Source: Nibricoccus aquaticus
GTDB lineage: Bacteria > Verrucomicrobiota > Verrucomicrobiia > Opitutales > Opitutaceae
Length of the DNA: 64,000 nt
Assembly: GCF_002310495.1 (NCBI RefSeq)
Contig: NZ_CP023344.1
Span: forward strand, 3,737,501 to 3,801,500
Reading direction: 5' to 3'
The translations under genes and the position numbers were made by a program. Under the pieces are notes generated by a model. That model saw nothing but the letters and a program-made list of their open reading frames with translations. It searched no databases and was not told where the DNA came from. Shown in pieces: positions 36,275 through 43,530 of this stretch. Within the stretch, counting starts at the first letter, position 1, and each line of letters opens with the position of its first letter.

Positions 36275-37083
36275 CCGTACAAACGGAATTGGTTAACGAA
36301 GCGCCCTCGAAACTTTCGGTGGGCGAAATCACCAAGCGTTTTCGCAGCAAGAGCCGCGAAGTCCACGCGCTCGACCGCGTGTCGCTCGACATCGCCGAGG
36401 GCGAGTTCGTGTGCCTCGTCGGCCCGAGCGGCTGTGGCAAGAGCACGCTGCTCAACATCATCGCCGGTCTCGACACCGCCGATGAAGGCACGCTGCTCTG
36501 CGACGGCAAAGCCGTCGACGGCCCGGGGCGCGATCGCATGGTGATGTTTCAGGAGCACGCGCTTTTCCCCTGGCTCGATGTGCTGGGGAACGTGCTCTTC
36601 GGCCTCAAGCTCAAGCCCGGCCTGAACAACTCCGAGCGTACGGATGTCGCGCGCTTTTATCTCAAGCTCGTCGGTCTGGAGAAATTTGCCTCGGCCAACA
36701 TCCACGAACTTTCCGGTGGCATGAAACAACGCGTTGCCCTCGCCCGCGCGCTCGCGCCCAATCCGCGCGTGCTGCTCATGGACGAGCCGTTTGCCGCGCT
36801 CGATGCGCTCACGCGCGAGCAGCTCTACGGCGACATCCAGCGCATCTGGCAGGATCGCAAGAAGACCATCGTCTTCGTGACGCATAATGTGCGCGAAGCC
36901 GTCTGTCTCGGCGACCGGGTGGTGCTTTTTTCGCCGCATCCAGGCCGCATCCGCGAGCAGTTCAAAATCGATCTGCCGCGCCCGCGTGACATCAACAGCG
37001 TCGATCTCGCGCAGTATTCCACGCGCATCACCAAGGCGCTCAAGGGGCACATGAAGGCGACGGAAGGAGAGGTCTCAGAATGA
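36271..37083 (+). CDS. ssuB: Sulfonate-type ABC transporter ATPase
   Basis: A 270-aa ABC ATPase. Walker A is GPSGCGKST, the Q-loop is in MVMFQEHALFPWLDVLGNVLFG, the signature is LSGGMKQR, Walker B is VLLMDEPFAALD and the switch His lies in VTHNVREAV. These features are typical of SsuB/TauB. The GTG at 36271 is chosen because it overlaps the ssuA stop as GTGA; the longer frame upstream would run through the end of ssuA. Its stop overlaps the permease ATG (ATGA), so the four-gene set is fully coupled. Confidence 0.88.
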   Translation: MTVQTELVNEAPSKLSVGEITKRFRSKSREVHALDRVSLDIAEGEFVCLVGPSGCGKSTLLNIIAGLDTADEGTLLCDGKAVDGPGRDRMVMFQEHALFPWLDVLGNVLFGLKLKPGLNNSERTDVARFYLKLVGLEKFASANIHELSGGMKQRVALARALAPNPRVLLMDEPFAALDALTREQLYGDIQRIWQDRKKTIVFVTHNVREAVCLGDRVVLFSPHPGRIREQFKIDLPRPRDINSVDLAQYSTRITKALKGHMKATEGEVSE

Positions 37084-37847
37084 AACGTTTCCTCACTGCG
37101 GCGGCGTTCTTCGCCGTCATCCTCGCGATCTGGGAATTGCTCGTGCGCGCCAAAGTCTGGTCGCCCATCGTACTGCCGTCGCCGCTGATGGTCGGCGAGT
37201 ACCTCGTCGCCGCGATCCGCGACGGCTCGTTGCTGGCGGCCTCCTGGGTGACGCTGAAGCGCCTGCTGCTCGGCTACGTTTTTGGCATCGCTCTCGGACT
37301 TCCGCTCGGCCTGCTCACCGCGCGTTTCCAAGTCTGCAAAGACACGATCGGTCTGCTGGCGCTCGGGCTGCAAACGCTGCCGAGCGTGTGCTGGGTGCCG
37401 CTGGCGCTCCTGTGGTTCGGTCAGACGGAGACGGCGCTCTTCTTCGTCGTCGTGATGGGCACGCTCTGGTCGGTGATCATCGCGACCGACACGGGCGTGC
37501 GCACGATCCCGCCGATCTACGCGCGCGCGGCCCGCACGATGGGCTCCAATGGATTTCACACATGGATTCACGTGATGTTGCCCGCGTCGCTCCCGTTTGT
37601 CGTCAGCGGTATGAAACAAGGCTGGGCGTTTGCCTGGCGCTCGTTGATGGCGGCGGAGATCTACGTGACGATTCTTACCGGCTTCGGTCTCGGGCACTTG
37701 CTGCACTATGGCCGCGAACTCCACGCGATGGAGCAGGTGACTGGTGTGATGGTCGTGATCGTCGTGATCGGCCTGCTGGCGGACAAAATCATGTTCTCGC
37801 CGTGGGAGCGTTTCCTGCATCGGCGCTGGGGCACGCAGGGGAAGTGA
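37080..37847 (+). CDS. ssuC: Sulfonate-type ABC transporter permease
   Basis: A 255-aa permease with about six membrane helices, starting MKRFLTAAAFFAVILAIWELLV. The EAA loop ARAARTMGSNGFHTWIHVMLPASLPFVVSGMKQGWAFAWRSLMAAE is the SsuC/TauC/NrtB signature. It forms the channel for the Rrf2-ssuABC operon. The gene ends before an inverted repeat and is convergent with the EVE gene. Confidence 0.87.
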   Translation: MKRFLTAAAFFAVILAIWELLVRAKVWSPIVLPSPLMVGEYLVAAIRDGSLLAASWVTLKRLLLGYVFGIALGLPLGLLTARFQVCKDTIGLLALGLQTLPSVCWVPLALLWFGQTETALFFVVVMGTLWSVIIATDTGVRTIPPIYARAARTMGSNGFHTWIHVMLPASLPFVVSGMKQGWAFAWRSLMAAEIYVTILTGFGLGHLLHYGRELHAMEQVTGVMVVIVVIGLLADKIMFSPWERFLHRRWGTQGK

Positions 37848-37855
37848 ACGGAGGC

Positions 37856-37940
37856 GAATTCACCGCGGAGACGCGGAGGGCACGGAGAGAAGGCCAAATG
37901 GATTTAGACTCCGCGTTCTCCGCACCTCCGCGGTGAATCC
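37856..37940. repeat. Inverted pair of CGCGGAG-type periodic repeats (terminator-like)
   Basis: The first arm, ATTCACCGCGGAGACGCGGAG and on, is mirrored by CCGCACCTCCGCGGTGAATCC about 45 bp later. The arms can pair over most of about 30 bp. The spacer between is AAATGGATTTAGA-like and unstructured. Lying between two convergent genes, it could act as a bidirectional terminator. Confidence 0.8.
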
Positions 37941-37957
37941 TCAGGATTGAATAGAAC

Positions 37958-38368
37958 TCATCCGCCCAGCTTCACGATCTTCGCAAACTCCGTCTTTTTG
38001 AGCGGCATCACGGAGAGGCGGCTCTGGCGGAGCAGGCCGATGTCTTTGAGCGAGGCTTCGCCTTTGACCTGTTCGAGCGTGACGGGATTTTTCAACGCCT
38101 TGCCTGCTTTGAGTTCGACCGCCACCCAGCCGTCTTCGTCGGCGGTTTTATCGGGAAACGCGGCTTTGCTCACTTCGGCGAGGCCGACGACTGCCTTGGT
38201 GGTGACGCTCTCGTAGAAGAGGACGGCGTCGCCGGGCTGCATGGCTTTGAGGAAATTGCGGGCCTGAAAATTACGCACGCCTGTCCAGTCGGTTTTGCCG
38301 TCGCGGACGAAGTCGGTCCACGCGTAAGCCTCGGGTTCCTGTTTCACGAGCCAGTATTGCGTTGTCAT
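37958..38368 (-). CDS. EVE domain protein
   Basis: A 136-aa protein that is entirely one EVE domain: QYWLVKQEPEAYAWTDF at the start, GVRNFQARNFLKAMQPGDAVLFYES in the middle and VVGLAEVSKAAFPD. EVE domains have a PUA-like fold and bind modified bases; in bacteria they can stand alone, often near modification or stress genes. The ATG at 38368 matches the family start. It is divergent from a tiny membrane protein gene. Confidence 0.9.
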   Translation of the reverse strand: MTTQYWLVKQEPEAYAWTDFVRDGKTDWTGVRNFQARNFLKAMQPGDAVLFYESVTTKAVVGLAEVSKAAFPDKTADEDGWVAVELKAGKALKNPVTLEQVKGEASLKDIGLLRQSRLSVMPLKKTEFAKIVKLGG

Positions 38369-38399
38369 GCGGTGAGCGGTTTTGTGCAGTGCAACCAAG

Positions 38400-38519
38400 A
38401 TGGACGACTCTGCTGCTGAAAAGGCAAAAGCCCAACGCGCGCTTTGGATTTTATACGCGGCGATGGGCATCGGCATCGGATTGCCGGTCGTGTTGTTCAT
38501 CGTGTTCCACCAACGCTGA
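38400..38519 (+). CDS. 39-aa putative membrane protein
   Basis: A very short gene coding for 39 residues: MDDSAAEKAKAQRALWILY, then one membrane span rich in Gly, Ile and Val (AMGIGIGLPVVLFIVF), ending HQR. The hydrophilic head, single span and GC-rich third positions fit a real small membrane protein. It lies 21 bp before the PIN/TRAM gene and could be its partner in the membrane. No strong ribosome binding site is visible. It could also be chance, so confidence is moderate. Confidence 0.5.
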   Translation: MDDSAAEKAKAQRALWILYAAMGIGIGLPVVLFIVFHQR

Positions 38520-38540
38520 GAAGTCCCACGAATCGCTTTC

Positions 38541-39554
38541 ATGAACCGCACGCTGCTCCCGATCCGGATTGTTTTCATCCTGCTGTGCGCGGCCGCCGGC
38601 TGGCTGATCTGCTACACGATCGAGGATTGGGATAAACGCCGCATGCTCGCCACCTTCATTGGCGGATCGATCGGCATACTGGCGGTGCTGACCGATGTGA
38701 TGTTGAAGGGGTTTTCGTTGCGCGGTCTTTCAGCGATCACGTTCGGCCTCGGGGTGGGGACATTGATTTCCTATCTGATCGGGACATCGCCACTGTTTCG
38801 CGGAGCTGATGCGCAGTACGTTTATCTGACGCAGCTCGCGCTGTTTCTCGTGGCGACTTATCTCTGCACGGTCATAGCGCTGCGCGGCAAAGATGAGTTC
38901 AACCTGGTCATCCCTTATGTGCGTTTCGTGCCGCAGGAAGTGGAGACGTCGCTGGTCGTGGTGGACACGAGCGCGCTGATCGACGGGCGCATTGCAAAGG
39001 TGTGCGAGGCGGGGTTTCTCAGCGCGGCGCTGGTGATCCCTCGGTTCGTGCTCGATGAATTGCAGGCTGTGGCCGACTCGAGCGAGCCGACCAAACATGC
39101 CCGTGGACGCCGTGGACTCGAAGTGCTCGGCGAGCTGCGCAAAATCAAAAACATCGATATCCGCATCCCGGAGAGCGATGTGACCAAAAAGCAGGATGTG
39201 GATGCGAAGCTCGTGTTCCTCGCGCAGTCGATGAAGGCGAAGCTGCTCACCACGGATTTTAATCTGGCGAAGATGGCGGAGTTTCACGGCGTCCACTGGC
39301 TCAACCTCAACTCGCTCGCGCGCTCGTTGCGGCCGGAGTTGATTCTTGGCGAGCAGCTGGAAGTCGAACTCGTCAAAGCGGGCAAAGAAGATCTCCAGGC
39401 CGTCGGTTATCTGGAAGACGGCTCGATGGTCGTCGTGCAGGGCGGACGTCCGCACATCGGCCAACGCGTGACGGTGGAAATCTCCAGCGTGCTGCCATCA
39501 GCCGGTGGAAAAATGGTCTTTGCGCGGATGCTGAACGATCGGGCGCTGGGGTGA
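38541..39554 (+). CDS. Membrane-anchored PIN/TRAM domain protein
   Basis: A 337-aa protein of the YacL type. It has about four N-terminal membrane segments (RIVFILLCAAAGWLICYTI and following, to about residue 115), then a PIN domain with acidic residues in VVVDTSALIDGRIAKV, DELQAVADSSE, DVDAKLVFLA and TTDFNLAKMAE that would bind metal and cut RNA, and a C-terminal TRAM domain (GYLEDGSMVVVQGGRPHIGQ). The catalytic residues look intact. Members are found across bacteria, and the in vivo RNA target is unknown. Confidence 0.9.
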   Translation: MNRTLLPIRIVFILLCAAAGWLICYTIEDWDKRRMLATFIGGSIGILAVLTDVMLKGFSLRGLSAITFGLGVGTLISYLIGTSPLFRGADAQYVYLTQLALFLVATYLCTVIALRGKDEFNLVIPYVRFVPQEVETSLVVVDTSALIDGRIAKVCEAGFLSAALVIPRFVLDELQAVADSSEPTKHARGRRGLEVLGELRKIKNIDIRIPESDVTKKQDVDAKLVFLAQSMKAKLLTTDFNLAKMAEFHGVHWLNLNSLARSLRPELILGEQLEVELVKAGKEDLQAVGYLEDGSMVVVQGGRPHIGQRVTVEISSVLPSAGGKMVFARMLNDRALG

Positions 39555-39705
39555 GCTGGCTTTTGGGGTTCCGCGACCACAACAACGGAATAGTGACGCA
39601 GGGCGGTCGCAGGCTACTCAGAGGAGAGCAGGAAGCGTGTTGCCGGATTGTCGCTAAAGTGGATTCAGATGGACGCACTGCATGGCCTCGGACTTAGAAC
39701 GGATC

Positions 39706-39767
39706 GCAAACATTCAGGTCTGACCTCTTGAGGCGAGCGGGGTGTGCAAACTGCAAAGTTTGACCCC
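39706..39767 (+). repeat. Two GCAAAC...TGACC repeats 40 bp apart
   Basis: GCAAACATTCAGGTCTGACC starts at 39706 and GCAAACTGCAAAGTTTGACC starts at 39746. They share both ends, differ in the middle, and are spaced exactly 40 bp. They overlap the 3' end of the gene 39714-40721, so its last about 20 codons are repeat-derived. Confidence 0.65.
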
Positions 39768-40721
39768 TTTTCCGGCTCTTTTCCGGCTACCCCGTTCGTT
39801 CTCCTGCTTTTTTGAGTCTTCCAGTATGGCGGACACTAATGGTTTGAGCGCAACCAAGGTTATCCGAAACAAACCAGTCATCGATACGTAACTGATATCC
39901 ACGTCCGAGACTTTAAAGGCTTCGTCTAGCGCAATAACAGTTCTGTCGCCTTCAGTTTTCGCAGGTCCGTAGTGTACTCCTCCTTTTGAATTCGCGCACG
40001 CATTGATGACATCCTTCACACTCGCGGCCTGTCCTTTGAATAGCATGCACTTTCTCGCGAGAAATGCGTCTCGGTTAATTTCAATAATCTCACGGGTGGT
40101 CACACTGCCGGGATCAAGATTAAACCAATGGCTCTCTGGGCTAGGGACATCTGCAGGCAGTTCTTCCACGTCATTTATACGAAACTTGAACTTAAGGCAA
40201 AATCGCGTGTTTGCGCGGCTCAGCATTCCATCGAGTAGTAGTTGTCTCATGATAGCGGAACCACGAAGGGTTTCGTACCAGTCATTTTTGAGCGCAGTTT
40301 CGTCTAGATCGGCGATGGCTCTAAGAAAAAAGGCTTCAGCTTTGTGTTCAGAGAACGCCTCTCTCAATCCGGGGAAGATTTGTTGAGGAGGCGTCGCAAT
40401 ATGTTCACGTGTTTCTACTGCTAAAACCGGGAGAAGGCTTGGGTCGCCGCTTAGTAATTCGACTCCATTCAGTCGCAAAGAAGCTGTGTGATCTTTCCAA
40501 GTTGCGACTACAATAACGTAGCCGAAATCGATCTGAACGCGTTGAAAGTGAAAATGATGCGATGGCCCCGAGTGCTCAAGCGTTAGGGAAAGTGAACCGT
40601 CCCCGTGAATAAAAAGATTGGCTACAGCGGAATCGGTTTTGACCTTGAATATCGGTGCCCTTGCCCCGAAGGGCGGCGTTTGAAACCTGCATACGAGTGC
40701 GAGGGTGCCGCTGGTTGTCAT
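39714..40721 (-). CDS. Hypothetical protein with repeat-derived C-terminus
   Basis: A 335-aa protein of unknown function. The N-terminal ~90 residues show beta-strand patterns (LALVCRFQTPPFGARAPIFKV, LFIHGDGSLSLTLEH, VIVVATWKDHTASLRLNG) like a LamG-type jelly roll. The middle is helical; residues about 150-300 have no motif I know. No signal peptide or membrane span is seen. The gene is more AT-rich than its neighbours, which suggests transfer. The last about 20 residues come from the GCAAAC repeats, so the original end may have been lost. Confidence 0.6.
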   Translation of the reverse strand: MTTSGTLALVCRFQTPPFGARAPIFKVKTDSAVANLFIHGDGSLSLTLEHSGPSHHFHFQRVQIDFGYVIVVATWKDHTASLRLNGVELLSGDPSLLPVLAVETREHIATPPQQIFPGLREAFSEHKAEAFFLRAIADLDETALKNDWYETLRGSAIMRQLLLDGMLSRANTRFCLKFKFRINDVEELPADVPSPESHWFNLDPGSVTTREIIEINRDAFLARKCMLFKGQAASVKDVINACANSKGGVHYGPAKTEGDRTVIALDEAFKVSDVDISYVSMTGLFRITLVALKPLVSAILEDSKKQENERGSRKRAGKGVKLCSLHTPLASRGQT

Positions 40722-40849
40722 AGATGCTGCTAACGCTAAGAAAGGGGGGCCGGTGTAGGTATTTGGCAGGGGATGATTTCCTCTAAAATTCAGTGATGTA
40801 TTTTGCGTGTAACGTGCGCCTAGGTATCCGGAATCGTGTGACGGGGAGT

Positions 40850-41011
40850 TTAAGCTGCCTTTCGCTTGGGCTTTCCTTCGGCGACGGAATGCAAACCGGC
40901 GTCGCTGGCGGCGATCCCGGATTTGAACTGCTTCGCGCTTTGAAGGAAGAGCGCACCGTGTTCGATGTGAACTGGGATTGGGGGTAAGGAGTTGTTAGCT
41001 GCTGCAGTCAT
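40850..41011 (-). CDS. Possible 53-aa protein after tRNA-Ala
   Basis: A short open frame coding MTAAANNSLPPIPVHIEHG, then an amphipathic part with SAKQFKSGIAASDAGLH and a basic end KPKRKAA. Its codons are GC-rich at third positions in the way of the surrounding genes, and it lies 44 bp after the tRNA on the same strand. No ribosome binding site is visible. The rest of the interval 40722-41055 holds nothing I can name. Confidence 0.4.
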   Translation of the reverse strand: MTAAANNSLPPIPVHIEHGALFLQSAKQFKSGIAASDAGLHSVAEGKPKRKAA

Positions 41012-41055
41012 GAAGCTGGGGAATGCTGACTGACGAACCTGCCGCTGATGGGGAT

Positions 41056-41131
41056 TGGTGGAGCAGACCGGGATCAAACCGGCGACCTCGTCGTTGCGAA
41101 CGACGCGCTCTATCAACTGAGCTACTGCCCC
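41056..41131 (-). tRNA. tRNA-Ala (CGC anticodon)
   Basis: On the minus strand the 76-nt gene starts GGGGCAGTAGCTCAGTTGAT and ends with an encoded CCA. The acceptor GGGGCAG pairs with CTGCTCC (one G-U), the anticodon stem CGTCG/CGACG encloses TTCGCAA, so the anticodon is CGC, and the T arm GCCGG-TTTGATC-CCGGT is regular apart from one end pair. It reads the alanine codon GCG. Confidence 0.95.
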
Positions 41132-41335
41132 TCTGGAGCCGGTGGTTTTGGGCGAGGGCTTTCGGCGAGTAAATACCAATTTTGAGCAGGGGCGTCCGCC
41201 GGACTGACGTGACGGCTGTGCAAAAAATGACCGGGCGCGCGCTTGGTCTCCAATTTGCTGTTGCGGGAGGTGCCGCCGGTTGGAAGATGCGCTCGCAGAC
41301 TTAAAAGAGCCTGCTTCCTCGGAGGATTTCCACAC

Positions 41336-41767
41336 ATGAAAAAAGCCACAGCCACAAAGACCAAGACTACCCCAGCGATCCCGGCGCCCGTTCCGGCAAA
41401 AAAGGTGAGCAGTCCCGTCAAGGCGAAGGCTCCCGCCAAGGCCAAACCGGCCAAAGCTGCGGCGAAGGCTCCGGCGGCGGCACCGACCGTGAAAACAACT
41501 CCGCCCATGCCCGTGCTCACGACGATCACGGCGGAGATCGACATCGGTTTCGGCAACACGCTCTGGATCCGCGGGGACGGTCCCGGCCTGAGCTGGGAAA
41601 CCGGGCTGATCATGGACTGCGTGGCCGACGACAAATGGTCCGTCACGCTGGCCGATGCGGGCGCGCCGGTGGTGTTCAAGTTTCTCGTCAACGATCTCTC
41701 CTGGTCGGCGGGCACCGACTATGTCGTGAAGCCGGGCGGTTCGATTACGCTGAAGCCGACGTTCTGA
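41336..41767 (+). CDS. Lys/Ala/Pro-rich protein with CBM-like domain
   Basis: A 143-aa protein. Residues 1-60 are low-complexity, rich in Lys, Ala and Pro (KAKAPAKAKPAKAAAKAPAA), like histone H1 tails. Residues about 65-143 form a compact domain: GFGNTLWIRGDGPGLSWETG, DDKWSVTLADAGAPVVFKFLVND and a PTF end. This pattern resembles the starch-binding-like CBM20/CBM48 fold. No signal peptide is present. The ATG at 41336 is chosen since the Lys-rich tail starts there. It could bind glycogen or nucleic acid; neither is shown. Confidence 0.7.
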   Translation: MKKATATKTKTTPAIPAPVPAKKVSSPVKAKAPAKAKPAKAAAKAPAAAPTVKTTPPMPVLTTITAEIDIGFGNTLWIRGDGPGLSWETGLIMDCVADDKWSVTLADAGAPVVFKFLVNDLSWSAGTDYVVKPGGSITLKPTF

Positions 41768-41820
41768 GTCGGGCGGTGCTAGCGGGTGGTGAGAAGCTGC
41801 CCGCTTTGAATCACGGAGCG

Positions 41821-41851
41821 GCGCGTTAGGGATAACGCGCCCTGCCTCGGG
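41821..41851. repeat. Palindromic intergenic repeat (GCGCGTTA type)
   Basis: An 8-bp perfect stem GCGCGTTA/TAACGCGC with a 4-nt loop GGGA, followed by CCTGCCTCGG. The tail matches the CCTACCTCGG of the copy at 50957, while the stem differs. Confidence 0.75.
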
Positions 41852-41981
41852 CGAGAGCGCGCGATCGATGCAATCCTGCGCGTGCAGCGCATGACAAATC
41901 CCTGACAACTTCCTGACGCGGCGCTGACAACTGCCGCGGCGGTTTGTGGTGAAATGGCTCCGTCCTCAACGGACATTCACC

Positions 41982-43349
41982 ATGAAAACTTCGCTCTTCT
42001 CGTTCTTCGCGGCCGCGCTTGTCGGTGTCGCTTCGTTTGTCGCTCTCTCTGCTAAAACCAACACTTCCTCCGGCGATGAGGCGGTGCGGCTGCGGCTCGA
42101 TCTGGATCGCACGGTGTTGCCGGCGGGCTCTACGGAAAAAGCGGTCATCAAAATCTCGCTCGATGGCGTGCGCCTGCCGCGCCCGGAGTCGCGTCCGCCG
42201 GTAAACCTTGCCCTCGTGATCGACCGCTCGGGCTCGATGAGCGGCGATAAAATCGAGAAGGCGCGCGAGGCCGCCCTCGAAGTTCTCAGCCGACTTGCGC
42301 CGGACGACATCCTCTCGGTCGTCGCTTACGATTCCGATGTGGAGACGCTGGTCCCGGCGCAACGCGTGGGCGATGGGCGTCGCATCTCGGCAGCGATCCG
42401 CTCGATCCGAGTTAACGGAAACACGGCGCTCTTTGGCGGCGTTTCTCAAGGCGCGTCGGAAGTTCGGAAGCATCTCGAAGATCGGCGCTACATCCACCGC
42501 GTTATCCTGCTCTCCGACGGGCAGGCGAATGTCGGCCCGAGCACGCCGGACGATCTGGCGCGGCTGGGTACGGCGCTGATGAAAGAAGGCGTTTCGGTCA
42601 CGACGGTGGGGCTCGGACTCGGCTTCAACGAGGATCTCATGACGCGTCTCGCGCAGCGCAGTGACGGCAACACGTACTTCGTGGAGTCGAGCGAGGATCT
42701 GCCGCGGATCTTCGCGGGTGAAATCGGCGATGTGCTCAATGTGGTGGCGCGCCGGGTGGTCGTGGAAGTGGAGTTTCCCGAGGGCGTGCGTCCTTTGGGG
42801 TTTGTCGGTCGCGAAGGCGTGATCAAGGGCCAGAAGGCGGAGGTGACGCTCAATCAAATTTACGGCGGCCAGGAGAAGTTCGCGTTGATCGAAGTCGAAG
42901 TGCCGGCGCGGGAAGACGGCGTGAGTCTGGAACTCGCGACGGCGCGGCTGACCTACGATGACGCGTTGAAGAATAAGTCCGCGACGAGCCAGGCGCGCAG
43001 CGCGGTGACCTTCAGCAAGCGCAAGGAAGCGGTGATCGGCTCGGCAAACTTGAAGGTGCAGAACGATTATGCGGTTAACAGCCTCGCGATGACGAAGGAC
43101 CGCGCGGTGGAGTTGGTCGATGCGCGCAAACCGGCGGCGGCCGCAAAGGCGCTGCGAGCGAAGGCCGTGGAAATGAATTCGATGGCGGTGACCTATAAAA
43201 ATGTGGAGCTCGCTGAACTCGCGAAGAAGCAGGAAGCGGAGGCGGACCGGCTCGAGCGCGATGGGCTGAGCAACAAGGAGCGCAAAGCCTATCGCGCCGA
43301 GAACACGCAAACGACGAGTCAGCAGTCGTCGGTCGGGAGTTCGAAGTAA
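41982..43349 (+). CDS. Exported von Willebrand factor A domain protein
   Basis: A 455-aa protein with an N-terminal signal peptide (MKTSLFSFFAAALVGVASFVALSA). The VWA domain holds an intact MIDAS metal site: DRSGSMSG, then the Thr in NGNTALFGG and the Asp in LLSDGQANVG. A beta-rich domain follows (about residues 240-340) and then a helical C-terminus rich in Lys, Ala and Glu (residues about 345-455, KRKEAVIGSANLK..., LAKKQEAEADRLERDG). It resembles Ca-activated chloride channel/YfbK-like VWA proteins. It precedes a two-component pair by about 180 bp on the same strand and could be linked to envelope sensing. Confidence 0.85.
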   Translation: MKTSLFSFFAAALVGVASFVALSAKTNTSSGDEAVRLRLDLDRTVLPAGSTEKAVIKISLDGVRLPRPESRPPVNLALVIDRSGSMSGDKIEKAREAALEVLSRLAPDDILSVVAYDSDVETLVPAQRVGDGRRISAAIRSIRVNGNTALFGGVSQGASEVRKHLEDRRYIHRVILLSDGQANVGPSTPDDLARLGTALMKEGVSVTTVGLGLGFNEDLMTRLAQRSDGNTYFVESSEDLPRIFAGEIGDVLNVVARRVVVEVEFPEGVRPLGFVGREGVIKGQKAEVTLNQIYGGQEKFALIEVEVPAREDGVSLELATARLTYDDALKNKSATSQARSAVTFSKRKEAVIGSANLKVQNDYAVNSLAMTKDRAVELVDARKPAAAAKALRAKAVEMNSMAVTYKNVELAELAKKQEAEADRLERDGLSNKERKAYRAENTQTTSQQSSVGSSK

Positions 43350-43424
43350 GCTTGCAACGGTCTGTCGGTGAAGCGGACGTTTTGCGCACGCTGTGCATCG
43401 TCGAAGAGCGTAAGCGCTGAAAAG

Positions 43425-43457
43425 GCGGTCCCTGCGTACACAACGCGCGGGGACCGC
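43425..43457. repeat. Palindromic hairpin before the histidine kinase
   Basis: Arms GCGGTCCC and GGGGACCGC pair over 8-9 bp around a 16-nt loop, 68 bp after the VWA gene's end. There is no T-run. It may be one more member of the dispersed palindromes, or a weak transcript end between the VWA gene and the kinase. Confidence 0.5.
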
Positions 43458-43530
43458 GCGTTCCACCTCCCAACCGCAAAACCAGCTCGGCATACGCCCG
43501 ATAATTTTGTCAGCTGACTTCACTCTTTTT

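Noticed and set aside
40895-40925. tRNA remnant (GGATTTGAAC text) near tRNA-Ala
   Set aside because: The T-loop-like word has no matching stems on either side; it lies in a possible small coding frame.
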